Of a DNA stretch of 64,000 nucleotides, positions 21,894 to 32,476 are shown in pieces (position 1 is the stretch's first letter; every line of letters begins with the position of its first letter). Where the stretch lies: the NCBI RefSeq assembly GCF_963678975.1, contig NC_089272.1, positions 8,352,408 to 8,416,407 of the forward strand, in the 5' to 3' direction. The translations under genes and the position numbers were made by a program. Under the pieces are notes generated by a model. That model was not told the DNA's origin. It searched no databases and was given only the letters and a program-made list of their open reading frames with translations. The stretch is from Dysidea avara (Eukaryota; Porifera; Demospongiae; Dictyoceratida; Dysideidae).

Positions 21894-22752
21894 TTACAAG
21901 CAAACAGCGAAATATACAAATTGCTTGATCAACGCAAGTAGCGCATGCCAACTACTTTCTCGAGATGTGTGATTGATTTTAGTACCTACTAGTCGATGAT
22001 CCAAGGGCACCACATTTACAAAGCTGCTAACTGAAATCATTATGATTATTATTACAATACAGTTAGCTATGCCTACGTATGGACCCCTATAAGCACTGTA
22101 CCATCATTAATAGAGTCTATAATGCGCTGATCAGCAAGTGATTTAAATTTTAAAACTCGCCAATTAAAGGGCGTGAAACCATCCTGTTTCGTTTGGGATA
22201 AATACTCGAGAACAAAATGGCATAGATAATAAGATATATAATTATTATGTATGGAAATGGATGCCTTGCCAATTAGCCACTTAGCAAAAAAATCACATGA
22301 GACAATTGACGTTGCATTTGAGCAGTAGCTACTGTAGGTTATGGGAAAAGGAGTCTTGACCTTTCACTCAAAGCATTTCCACAGAGCCATTTCACCACCA
22401 CCTACACCACAAAAATTTTGCCGTGGCAGTTTCAACTGAGGTTTCATCAACAGAACAGAATTTTGAGGATACCCATTTTCGCGATTTACAAATTATCCGT
22501 GAAACTATTCATCCTCGTACTTAGGGACACTATACTGTAAGCTATACTGGAAAATCTGTTTTAAGCCAGTCTGTTTGTGAGTCCGTTTTCCAGTCCATTC
22601 CACATTTTAGCCACATCCATTATAGCCCAAATGTGTTGTTTTTTTTTGTACAAGCAAAGTGACCTGTCTAATGCAGCCACCTGCTTAATACGGTCACAAC
22701 ATTTTGGCCTTAAAATGACCAGAATACATATATTTCAGTGTACAATAAACTA

Positions 22753-22882
22753 ACATTTCATTTTCCCACTAGAATTATCTCCAGCTGTCTCATCTTTTTC
22801 AACATCACCACCGACCTTCTTGACCATCCTCTGTCTTCTTTTTCTTCTCTTATTCTTAGTGCTGCCATTACCACCTACTGGT
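22753..22882 (-). CDS. Possible lysine/arginine-rich terminal exon, gene unknown
   Basis: On the minus strand an acceptor (CTTGTCTTACCAG) is followed by an open frame reading GGNGSTKNKRRKRRQRMVKK and then a Lys/Asp-rich tail ending GKMKC before TAG at 22753-22755. The highly basic cluster looks like a nuclear localisation or nucleolar tail. It could be an alternative 3' exon of the small gene at 24115-24555, but only through a weak donor (GGCT|GTAGTT), so I keep it separate. Confidence 0.35.
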
Positions 22883-24114
22883 AAGACAAGTAGAGATCAT
22901 AAATAATGAAAGAATTAGCTCAGTGGACCCCTGATTGTTATCCCAACACCTCTTTTAGCAAAAAACAACTGTCCAATTAGAGTATTTGGTCCCTAGTGTG
23001 TAGTAGGAATTAGAGTAACTCTCTGTATGCATGTGAATGAATGGGCTGTATTTATCCCAACGAAGATCACCTCTTGTCAAGCTCTAAGAACATAACTGGG
23101 GATCGATTCACTATAGTAATGATTGACTCTATGGCAACAAAAGTTTTACCATTTCAGCAGTGAGATGTGAGCTACACAAACACTTTTGAGATTCCCTCAG
23201 CCTTGTATATGCAAAAGCTCACATGATCAGAAGTAAGGTTTCATGTAGAAACTGCCAGTGAGGTAATTTATGGAACCAATATAATAATGTAATAAAACAC
23301 TAGATTTTTTGGGGCAAAATTATATAACTCTATTTGACGCTCACTGACCAGGTATGCATGCAGGAATTTTTATTTGGGAGGGGGGACTCACCTCCCCCAT
23401 AAATTTCAAAAGTTTAAGTGAGTCTTAAGATAGACCGCACTGTTTGTTTCATCTAGTGATGTGCAATATAATTGATAATATCGTGTATTATGATAAAAAT
23501 ATATACTATATATTTTTTTATATCGTAATAGTATTGTGACACATAATGCTGTAGTACTTTTATACAGAAATTATGTTTAAGACAATACTGCCAAACATAT
23601 TTTCTTTAGAGACTTCCAATAGGTTAGGTGGTGCTACATTGTATGATATTGGTACTTTTTATGTAAAAGTGTTATATTTGTACTTTATTACCATGACTTC
23701 ATGCTGATTAAATAATTTTTTTGTGTCGTGAAAATAAAATGTATGCAATAATCATGACAAATATTTTATATCGCACAACACTAATTTCATCCCAGAAAAT
23801 CGGCTTTCTGCATAATTAATTCTTAATCTCCTCCAGATCTGAACATGCTCACAAAATGGTTGCTCATCATGCAATACTAGTCTCTTGTGGCAGACCACAT
23901 GGTGTGTACTGATTAGGGATGATACATGCCTGCTCTAAAGAGTTTGAATAGAAAAACATGTTTTCTCACTTTTTCAATCAGTGCCAAGGGTGTGACCACA
24001 TGAAACTAATGGGACACAATTATTCCATATGGAATTTCAATTAATACATAACCACATATTTCAGAGGTGTTAGTAAACAAATGTGCTCCCACAACACTTC
24101 ATTATCCACATATT

Positions 24115-24555
24115 TTATGGGGCACAACTACAGCCATCCAACAAAAACAATTTAATCTGGCTTCTAATTCTTTCAAGGTGAAGCTGTTCTGCAAGCAAAG
24201 AAATCTCAGCTACTTCAGTGAGACCATATTGAAGTGTCTTGATTAGACACTTCAGGGAAATATCAGTTTGCACTAAAGAAGTTAAGGTGTCCTGATTATC
24301 AAGGCGGTCCATGTATAATAGTGCATACCTGGATATGATGTACACTGTAGAATTTAGAGTTCCTTTAAGTTACCACGTGAGTAGAGAGTTTATTATCACG
24401 TATCTTAAACTGAACTCAGCACCCGCAAAAAATTGGAAACAAGCCGGGGTTTATGGGCACAGACAACACACATGCCACTATTTATGTCAGTACATACCTT
24501 CAAGTTTTAGTGGTCTCTTCGCGTCGTGCTTATATCCTTCTGTGGTCGAGTTCAT
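24115..24555 (-). CDS. Small two-exon gene, product of unknown function (95 residues)
   Basis: Exon 1 (24555-24498) starts MNSTTEGYKHDAKRPLKLE and ends at a good donor (G|GTATGT). Exon 2 (24344-24115) follows acceptor CTACAG in matching phase and reads VYIISRYALLYMDRLDNQ, then LTSLVQTDISLKCLIKTLQ and LAEQLHLERIRSQIKLFLL before the stop. Exon 2 should be mostly alpha-helical with heptad-like leucines, as in small subunits of larger complexes; I do not recognise the family. The ATG sits 35-70 bp downstream of an E2F-like site, an NRF1-like site and a CRE, in a CpG-rich patch unlike its surroundings, which supports a real promoter. It is divergent from the frame at 24719. Confidence 0.6.
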
Positions 24556-24589
24556 TTCGCACGCTTCACCACCTGCCTCCTATGAATTC

Positions 24590-24623
24590 GCCCGCCAAAC
24601 TTGAATGCGCCTGCGCTACGTCA
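24590..24623. promoter_or_regulatory. Bidirectional promoter motifs: E2F-, NRF1- and CRE-like
   Basis: Within 34 bp lie GCCCGCCAAA (24590-24599; TTTGGCGGGC on minus, E2F-like), TGCGCCTGCGC (24606-24616, close to the NRF1 palindrome) and TACGTCA (24617-24623, CREB/ATF half-site type). The patch lies between divergent ATGs at 24555 (minus) and 24719 (plus), in a locally CpG-rich stretch. Motif matches were made by eye. Confidence 0.5.
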
Positions 24624-24718
24624 CGAAGTTAATTTGAACAGGACAAGGACTTGAAAACTGGTGTACAATACTAAAGAGTAGTAAATTGATTGATTGATTG
24701 GTAAGAGGAATTCTTGCA

Positions 24719-24850
24719 ATGCTAAGGGTGGTGGCGAGGGCATTGCGACGTTTTCCTGAAATATTCAACAGTCGCGTGCAAGGTCGCGTGACATTGCGCT
24801 TGCCTGACCGGCAAGTTATCCGGAATCAGGAATGGAACGGAACGGAATGA
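24719..24850 (+). pseudogene. Possible first exon with mitochondrial-type leader, cut by a transposon
   Basis: The frame starts MLRVVARALRRFPEIFNS and continues to RLPDRQ. It has five Arg and no acidic residue in the first 13 positions, as in a mitochondrial presequence. It lies 163 bp from the divergent gene at 24555. From 24822 the sequence is the terminus of an inverted-repeat element, and the frame stops inside it at 24848-24850. A GT donor (CAA|GTTATC) just before the element could rescue splicing. An in-phase candidate exon is at 26738-26812, but support is thin. It is either a live first exon with an intronic insertion or a broken gene. Confidence 0.3.
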
Positions 24851-26230
24851 CCAAACTTCTATGCTCGCTGTAGCTCGTGTCAGTCATGCAGCTGTGCGTG
24901 TTTATTGTATTATCAAGACTCATGTTTGTTTTAATTATTAAGCAGTCACTAGTGTAGTAGTACTGATGATTCAAAAAGAGCTTATCGATGGATAAGAACG
25001 AGTCCACTATTGCAGTCACATCATCATAAATCTTTCACGTGGATACCACCATGAACAGATAGCTAGAGCAATAAGAGAATGGAACGACCTCCTCCACAAG
25101 TTAGGCCAATGAAACTTGATTAGTGGTTTCGCGTCACCGGCCCGCATGCTTTTGATATACCCGCATGGAATTTCATTATTGGTATTTCAGATCGAAATAC
25201 TCTAATAGAGCAGTCACTTTTACTCTAATAGAGCAATCTGACAGCTATGGAAAAATCACTTGTTTAGAAGTTACAGAAATAGCTGAATATTCTTATATGG
25301 ATTAGTAACGTACTTTAGCTATTTAATGCAAGAGTAATCAATGTAGATCTCACTGTTTTTTGGGATGTGTGTTGAGCTTTTGGAAAATAATGAGTAATAA
25401 CCGCCCGCCCTCATCAAATTTTCAAAAATCTGAGCAAGAAACTGGTAATCAAGTTTCATTGGCCTTATTGGTTCTAACTCACTTGCAAAAACAGTAATTA
25501 GCCAATGGAAAGCTCCATAATTATTGTAATGTGGCTATAAATGTGCAATTGTGATGAGCTAGCTCCACTGTTGTCATGGTTTTCCCTGTTACAATCTGCC
25601 ATCATGTGCATCATGGGTTGTTCCTCCTCCAGTCATCCCCTAAAGGGTCATGTTCTACAGCCTCAGTTGACCTAACACTGCATGGAAGATGCCTTGGGGC
25701 TGTCTAAGCTCCCTTTTTAATTTCTCTCTTCTATCCTTTGTCCTAGCTGTATAGGTTCTGTTGTTTTAGTTCTGTAGGTGTAGGTATAGGCAAAATCTTT
25801 TAAATAGAAAAACCCTTTTTGTGCCATTAGGACCGGTGCTTTGTGTTCTTTAAAAAAATAGACATATACGTACCTAACCGATTATTTTATTTTATTGTGA
25901 ATTGTAACACATGCATAATCCACTGGGCATAATCAGCTGGATGATGGGTTCAGTATTCTAGTTCATTAGTATGCGAAAGCCAGATGATCCAGCCCAAGTA
26001 TTCTTTGGCATAACTATATAGCTAGTTTTAAACCAAAAATACTCAGGAAGCAGTTAGTGACTGCTTAATAGTCGATTGCTCTATTAGAGTAGTTCGATCT
26101 TCATAACAAACAGTGTGTCAGTCAGTCTTGAGGTGGCTAGTAAAGTAAGATTAAACATACGCAGCTGCATGACTAAGGAGCTAAACACTGTGCACTAAAG
26201 TTTTGGCTGTTCCATTCCATTCCTGATTCC
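24822..26230. mobile_element. Inverted-repeat element with GGAATCAGGAATGGAA ends
   Basis: The left end GGAATCAGGAATGGAACGGA is matched by the reverse complement of the right end, GGAATCAGGAATGGAATGGA. The span is about 1.4 kb. It contains two close copies of the dispersed ACTCTAATAGAGCAGTCAC word at 25197-25240, one in reverse at 26076-26092, and an internal inverted pair (about 25102 and 25448). The termini resemble those of the element at 28546. No flanking duplication was found. Confidence 0.5.
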
Positions 26231-27944
26231 TGTTCTGCATGGTTATTATAACTTGTCACAGGTTTAAGCCAGCTGACTAATTGTAGAGGACATGGAATAA
26301 TAAACTCAATTGATTAGCCACTACCTATAGTGAGGATGAGAAACTAAATAGTTGAGTGCACATGATCTAACTGAGGTACTAACATTTAACTCGGTCAGAA
26401 CTAAGTATTAGAAATGTATAGCCCCTTATCTTTTCTACAAATAGTCAACAATACTTTGCCATAATAAACCCTTCAAACCAGCTCAGCACTTCATATTCTA
26501 ATAAAACATAGTAAAAGCAATTATCTAGCTAAAACGAAGCCAAGTACATGGACGTTTTCTATATGTACATTCAAGTGCATTACTGTGAAATCAACCAAAA
26601 TTTCTTAGCTTTATGACACAGGTAGCTGGACTAAGCAGGTCAGTTTGTGGTTACGTGATGGCCAGGTGATCTTACTATACAGTGACCTGATAACATACTT
26701 GGGACTGTAGTTGCATGGTCCCATTCCTGCCAAACAGAGGATTATATCCAGTGATGATAACAATGCAAGTGTATTAATTATCAATGGTGGAGTAGAAGTC
26801 TCTAATAGCTAATATGGTAATGCACGTGATCTAGCTATAGATAACATATAATTGTAGGTACCTGGGGTTAGCTAATCTTTAAGTGATCAAAGTGCCATTA
26901 CGTGTCTGTTTGTATGTCCACATAACAACAACTACGTAAACATTACAGTCTTTGTGTGCTGCTAAACCTGCTATATAGGATTACAAACAAAGCCAGCATG
27001 AGAAACACCAAAGCCATATCAACAGTCAACACTATGCAATAGCGGAATGGATAGGTCCACATTACATGCACTGCATTTAGCCACTGCATGCAGTTAGTAA
27101 AAAGGTGCTTTTCAATCTGAAATGACATCAACAGTGATCCCATAGAGCCTTACCCATAGTCAAGTTATGCTTGGCTGGAGGCATCACTTAGTTAGTCAGT
27201 CAACATCAAATTCTGCTAAATAGACATTTTTAGAAACTTGTTGAAAGGGTTTAGGGCTGCTTTGAAGACATTTATAGATTCGGTTATGCCTAACCAATAC
27301 AACCAATCTGCCTTAATGCGTGTATGACAATACAATATAATACTACCTCACTGTATGATACGTACAGTGGAATCTCTTATATGGGCAGTCTGGTATATAT
27401 TATACTGTCTGAATCTCAGAAATGTCCATAACTAGCTATATGCTGAAATAACTGTTTCAAAGATCACTTTGTACTATATAGATTAGTGGGTAGATGGAGA
27501 AGTCAGTATGCTGAGAGCATTCATGGGCACTCCCCTGGACTGTAAAAATGTTTTATCACCTAGCACCCAAGTGATATACTTATTATTAGTAGAATAAACA
27601 AGCCACCTACCAGGTAAACAGAAACCTTTATAGGCTAGCTCCCTTTCATCTAACCCAAATTTCATTGTTGTCAATAGACTATAAGCCACATGACTAATTT
27701 GGGCTGTCCAGACAATGGAGGTGCCTGGATAGTAGAGGTCTGGATAAGGGAGCATGTAGTCCATTACTTCCTTCAGGTCTCAGTCGTTTCTCTAAATTAA
27801 ATTGCTTCCATGCAGATTCAATCTTGTTACAATTATCACTATTTAATTTTCTATCATTTCCTGGGGAAGTATGCCGAGAGAACTCCTTTTGGCCTTCTCC
27901 TCCACTTTGCCACATAAGCCCTCTTCTCACTTATAACTATATAT

Positions 27945-27983
<39 letters not shown>

Positions 27984-28545
27984 ATGCATGTTGCATACCC
28001 CACCATGTGACTGCATATTCTGCAACCAAACCTACAGTATACTTGCATGCCCTGTCATTACTGGTTAACGAAGGAAATTACATAATGCATGGATAGCATC
28101 ATTCTACTTAGCTATCCCTTGCACTACAGACTTAAATACATGTGCAAATGTTGTGCAATTTAATTGGCACACTTGCTGATCCGGAATTGGTGGCTGGAAC
28201 CGCTGGATCAGATGTTATCATGAGCATTGTCAATTAAGGCAAGACTGTCACATATTTTGCAACTGTGAATAATGTAATTATTTGTACAACCCCATAATTC
28301 TATCAATTAGTAATTAGTGTGTTGTCCATACTATACACATTCCTGCATGTGTTTTATATATAGTGTGTATATTATTATACTGCACCAACCATGTACATTT
28401 TAAAGTCATGAATTTAAACTGATAACTACCGCATAATTATTCTAATAGTTGTATGTACCATTTTTGCATTTAAGATCAAAAGAAAGTCAGTGTGCTATTG
28501 TGCTGGCTCAGGAATGTTCCGCACTGTAAACACTGGATTTATTAT
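26231..28545. other. AT-rich intergenic stretch with a short CA/TA microsatellite
   Basis: Apart from the weak exon candidates near 26738 and 26943, I see only repeat-like sequence. A pogo-type left end (CAGTGGAATCTCTTATATGG) lies at about 27365 without a clear right partner. A run of CA then TA dinucleotides occupies about 27944-27984. Confidence 0.45.
26943..27117 (-). CDS. Possible terminal exon of an unidentified membrane protein
   Basis: A candidate acceptor (GATGTCATTTCAG) at 27118 precedes an open frame IEKHLFTNCMQWLNAVHVMW, followed by a hydrophobic span (YCIVLTVDMALVFLMLALFV) and a short polar tail RFSSTQRL before the stop. That would be one transmembrane helix near a C-terminus. 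No preceding exons are recognised and AT-rich DNA can mimic hydrophobic frames. Confidence 0.22.
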
Positions 28546-29538
28546 GGGCGTCTGGATTCAGTGGAATGGAATGGTGGAGTGGAATGGAATAGTGGAATGG
28601 AATAGTGGAATGGAACGGTACTTTGATAATTCCAATTGGTGGTCACCTCTTTATAAAGACCGCCTTCTAACAAAGACCACCTAAGACCATTTTACTTTAA
28701 TGTTTAAATTGCTGCTATCTTGTTATTTTAGAGTGTATCCCCATAGGATGGTCTTATTGATCAGTTGTGCCTTCAACTGTGCCACATGCCTAGAAAATCA
28801 GAGTGATATCTGATTTGTAATACAGCAATATACCCCATGCAAAAACAGTTTGGCTGTACAAAAATGATGTCCCCATCAAACTAAAAGTAACTGACAACTG
28901 AAGGAGCTAATATCTAAGTGAGGCTAAGAAATACTGGCAAATAACTTGCTATAACTTATAAAAATTTGGTCCTTTATCATTGACTCGTAATCTTGCTGCA
29001 TTCCTACCCTGTAACTCTATAATTGGCTAGTAATTTAACTGCCTTTTTTCTCCTCTACAATGCCGGACTATTGAGAAAGGTACCAATTTACTAGCCTATT
29101 AGATTTACAGGGAATTAATTAGGAATACAGTCAGATTGCACAAGTCAAATAAGATCATTGTAAATTATACTTAGTTGCCAGTATATATTAACATTCATTT
29201 CTTGGCCTCACCAGATATTAGCTTCTTTAGTTGCCAGTTGCTTTTAGTTTCGTGGACACATCTTTTTTGTATAGCCAAGCTGTTTTTGTATGGGGTATAT
29301 AGCTATTACAGTAATAACTGTAATTGTATCATAAATCAGATATCACTGGCTTTTCTAGACATAACATGTAGCACTGTCTTATAGGGTTCTAAAACAACAA
29401 TCCAGATATTAAAGTAAAAAGGTATTTGTAAAGAGGTGGTCTTTGTTAGAAGGTGGTCTTTTTAAAGAGGCGACCACTATTATTGAAATTACCTAAGTGC
29501 TGTTCCATTCCACCATTCCACTGAATCCAGACGCCCGA
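28546..29538. mobile_element. Inverted-repeat element with 9-bp flanking repeat (Mutator-like?)
   Basis: The ends are GGGCGTCTGGATTCAGTGGA and the exact inverse at the right. A second internal inverted pair (about 28640-28683 and 29430-29474) has words such as CTTTGTTAGAAGG. The 9-mer atttattat flanks the left end (28537-28545) and recurs at 29539-29547, two bases after the last palindromic base. A 9-bp duplication is typical of Mutator-like elements. About 990 bp, no transposase. Confidence 0.55.
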
Positions 29539-30132
29539 ATTTATTATCCCATTAACTCAAGATAATGCATAGTTAAATGCTACATAAGTCATTTCAAGAA
29601 ATCTTGTTATTATACTCTATGGTATAACAGCCTAGCCGCACTATTATATACTACATAATTGGTTATTCAGGTTTCAAACTGCTAATTATAGCAGGCCAAG
29701 TCAATTGCTGCATGAAGCAAGGAAGAAGGCGCACCAATTCAGAAATCAGAATGATGCATGTCTGACTGACCTCTTTTTTCAGAAACAAGTGTAGCAAGCC
29801 GTTTGTAAACCACAGTAGCTGCTTGTCCCATTCCACAACAGGGTAACACTGATGGAGAGTAAATACCCCTCTCTACCTCACGAACTCACTCATTATACAT
29901 ACAGTTTTTTTTGTCACGGTAAAGTTCAGCTCAGCGAAAGCATCATTCCAAAAAGGAGGAGGCATAAGAGAGGCCAAAGCTAGGGTTAAAATGTTCTCCT
30001 GACAAAGGCTGTAAAGGTGGTTCAATGTGAAAACTGTGACAGACTTCTGACAACAATCACGGCTGCCGTGGTATCACACAATTCATTATGTCTGATTGTA
30101 GGAAGACAACCAAAGGAGCATGATATGCATGC

Positions 30133-31762
30133 CAGTGGCGTAGCTATACCATTGAGGCAACCGAGGCAGCTGCCTCGGTAAATAATGCTCAACAATTCAG
30201 GCTGGGCAGGCCTGAGTTTTGGCACCCCGAATATTCTACTCAAGCGTTACTATATGCAGCATTACTGTACCACTGCATAATAGAATTTATGGCGGTAGTA
30301 CTAAGCAGGCCGGAGCCCATGGTGACACATTCCTGCACCACTTTTCAGCTATACAGCTACTTGAATTTTGTATGCAGAAAAAGATCTAATAGAGCAGTTC
30401 ATCGTAATATACTCTAATAGAGCAGTCATCGTAATATACTCTAATAGAGCAGTCATCATAATATGTGACCTGATCTTGGAAAACCTACCTTTTTGGCACA
30501 TTAGCCATTTTTCTGTTTTATAGCTTAAATGAAGTACTGGGTGCTCATCTATCTTGAGTTGAAATTTCAGCTTAATATCTTTAAACATTCCTAAGATATG
30601 GCCAATTTTCTGTCCTGTACATTATAAACTAACTTTTATGGTAATGTATTGAATTCTGTGAGTGATTAAGGGTGACAAATGGTGACAAATCACTTTGTTT
30701 ACCAATAATTCCATTCTTACCATCTAAAATACTTTAAAAGACATTTCTGATAGTTTAATGAAATATTCTTGGTACTTTTCTGCAATTAAATGGCATGTAT
30801 CATTGTCTAAGACTAAGTTTTAGCCATTCCAGCAGCTGAACAAATCATCCAATTTGTAAGTTAATTGTTATCCCACGCATGTGAAATTACTACATGGTCT
30901 GATATAATCATCCATATCTCCTAGGAAAAAGAAGCTATGGGTGTGAAACTTCACAGCAAGAAGGTTTAATAGTTGCTTTATCCAAATGTGCTAAAAATAT
31001 TAATGATAAAAAAATTGTTGAAATTTTCATTTGAGTTTTCCCAAAAAGTTTGCTTGTGCCAAAAAGGTAGGTTTTCCAAGATCCGGTCACATATACTCTA
31101 ATAGAGCATTCAGTGTAAATTATAGCCACTGTTCTTATTACTGCTTGGTCTAAATCATTTACATTGTTAGCTAATTGTCTTTAAATTACTTTTCAAAAGT
31201 GTTCCAATGAATCAACTTCATGGCATTGCATTGAGCTCATTCATCATGTATATCATGATAATAGCCTCCACATGCCATTTCAAAGCATATATTTTCAAAA
31301 ATTTCCTTGAGGGAGCATGCCCCAGACTCCCTAGCTTGACATACTTAGCACCTGCAGTTGAGTATTTCACGAAAGAGATATCTCTGACTTAAATATCACA
31401 TCAGATCAATATAAATTATAGTGTGCATGCATGACTATGACCTCCATTGCAGTCCATGGATGGCCTGACCACTCAAAATATCTTCGGAGTAAATTAGTTT
31501 TTTTGGGTTGAGTACAGTTAAACTAGTCTAATAATTGAAGCATGGTTACCGTAGCATTAACTATATAGCTGGAGTAGAAAAATGCTCAGACTCTTCTGAA
31601 ACAGTTTCTTCCATCCACCAGAGAATAAACCTGCAAATGCTGTACCACCCATGCTCGAAAGTGTTTGTGAATCAGTTGAGTCAGAAGCAGATCTAGACTC
31701 TCTCAATTACATCGATGTATAAACTTTGCCTCGGTAAAAATTTTTTTCTGGCTACGCCACTG
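30133..31762. mobile_element. hAT-like element with CAGTGGCGTAGC ends, carrying nested insertions
   Basis: The left end CAGTGGCGTAGCTATACC and the right end GGCTACGCCACTG are inverted. They are flanked by atgcatgc and catgcata, which overlap as catgca. Inside are three consecutive copies of the CTCTAATAGAG minisatellite unit (30383-30455) and a GTGACC-family MITE inserted in that array (30465-31090). No transposase frame survives. Confidence 0.6.
30465..31090. mobile_element. GTGACC-family MITE, copy 2, inserted in a minisatellite
   Basis: The ends GTGACCTGATCTTGGAAAAC and (reverse complement of right) GTGACCGGATCTTGGAAAAC span 626 bp. The left flank ends in taatat and the right flank starts atatact. 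Neighbouring uninterrupted minisatellite units read taatatact, so ATAT was duplicated at insertion. Confidence 0.8.
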
Positions 31763-31891
31763 CATGCATACTCAACAGTCATATAGGCCGGTTTCCCCAA
31801 ATACAACTTATTTGAAGGCAGTAAAGAGGGCTGCCAACCATATCAAAGACAAAATTTGGCATCACGAAAGGCTCCTTTATGTAAAGCATAT

Positions 31892-32208
31892 CTAATCCAA
31901 AACAGCCAAGCTGTAAAAAAAGTGTGCGGCCCTCAGAAAGGCTATGGTGAAAAAAGATGTGAAATCCAAGGTGGCGGCCAAGAAATGGCTGTGATGGTAG
32001 GTTAATGGTAAAAATTTTAATAATGACAATTCAGGTAAATTTTGTGAAGCGGCACAAAAATTCACCTGAATTGTCGTTATTAAAATTTTTACCATTAACC
32101 TACCATCACAGCCATTTCTTGGCCGCCACCTTGGATTTCACATCTTTTTTCACCATAGCCTTTCTGAGGGCCGCACACTTTTTTTACAGCTTGGCTGTTT
32201 TGGATTAG
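31892..32208. repeat. Near-perfect 155-bp-arm hairpin
   Basis: The sequence from 31892 to about 32046 is repeated almost without error in reverse complement from about 32053 to 32208, around a tiny centre. Its two arms therefore yield two near-identical frames on opposite strands, which are not genes. Similar single-arm sequence occurs around 11700-11755, so the hairpin is probably a head-to-head duplication of a dispersed repeat. Confidence 0.9.
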
Positions 32209-32476
32209 ATTTCATTTCTTTTTGTATTTGTATACCCCAAAGCCGGCCTATGGCCAGCTTTGGGACTTTTTTAACCTATGTTTTTTTTCTTTACTACAGG
32301 AAGAAGAAAAGATGAAGTAGATGTACTTTAAATATTTTATCAGTAAATGTACAAATTATATATATAATACATATGTGACTGGATTTGCGAAAAGGGGCCT
32401 TCCACACACAATTTGCCAACTTTGACAATTGATAACTTCAGATTGGAAAGAGCTATTGCCTTGAAATTTGGATAGT

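Larger units (their letters stand above)
16716..22752. other. Repeat-rich stretch without an established gene
   Basis: It holds the upstream side of the PRDM gene (first exon not located), MITEs at 17636-18268 and 18312-20012, and an inverted repeat at 21463-21893. Around 20464 and 20764 there are ATG-started short frames in fairly GC-rich sequence (the second begins MASVAVANSTGDVSQLCG) that could be first exons. I find no partner exons for either. Confidence 0.4.

Noticed and set aside
26738..26812. Exon candidate RIISSDDNNASVLIINGGVE after CCAAACAG
   Set aside because: It would be in phase with the 24719 frame, but both the donor and the acceptor are weak and no family is recognisable.
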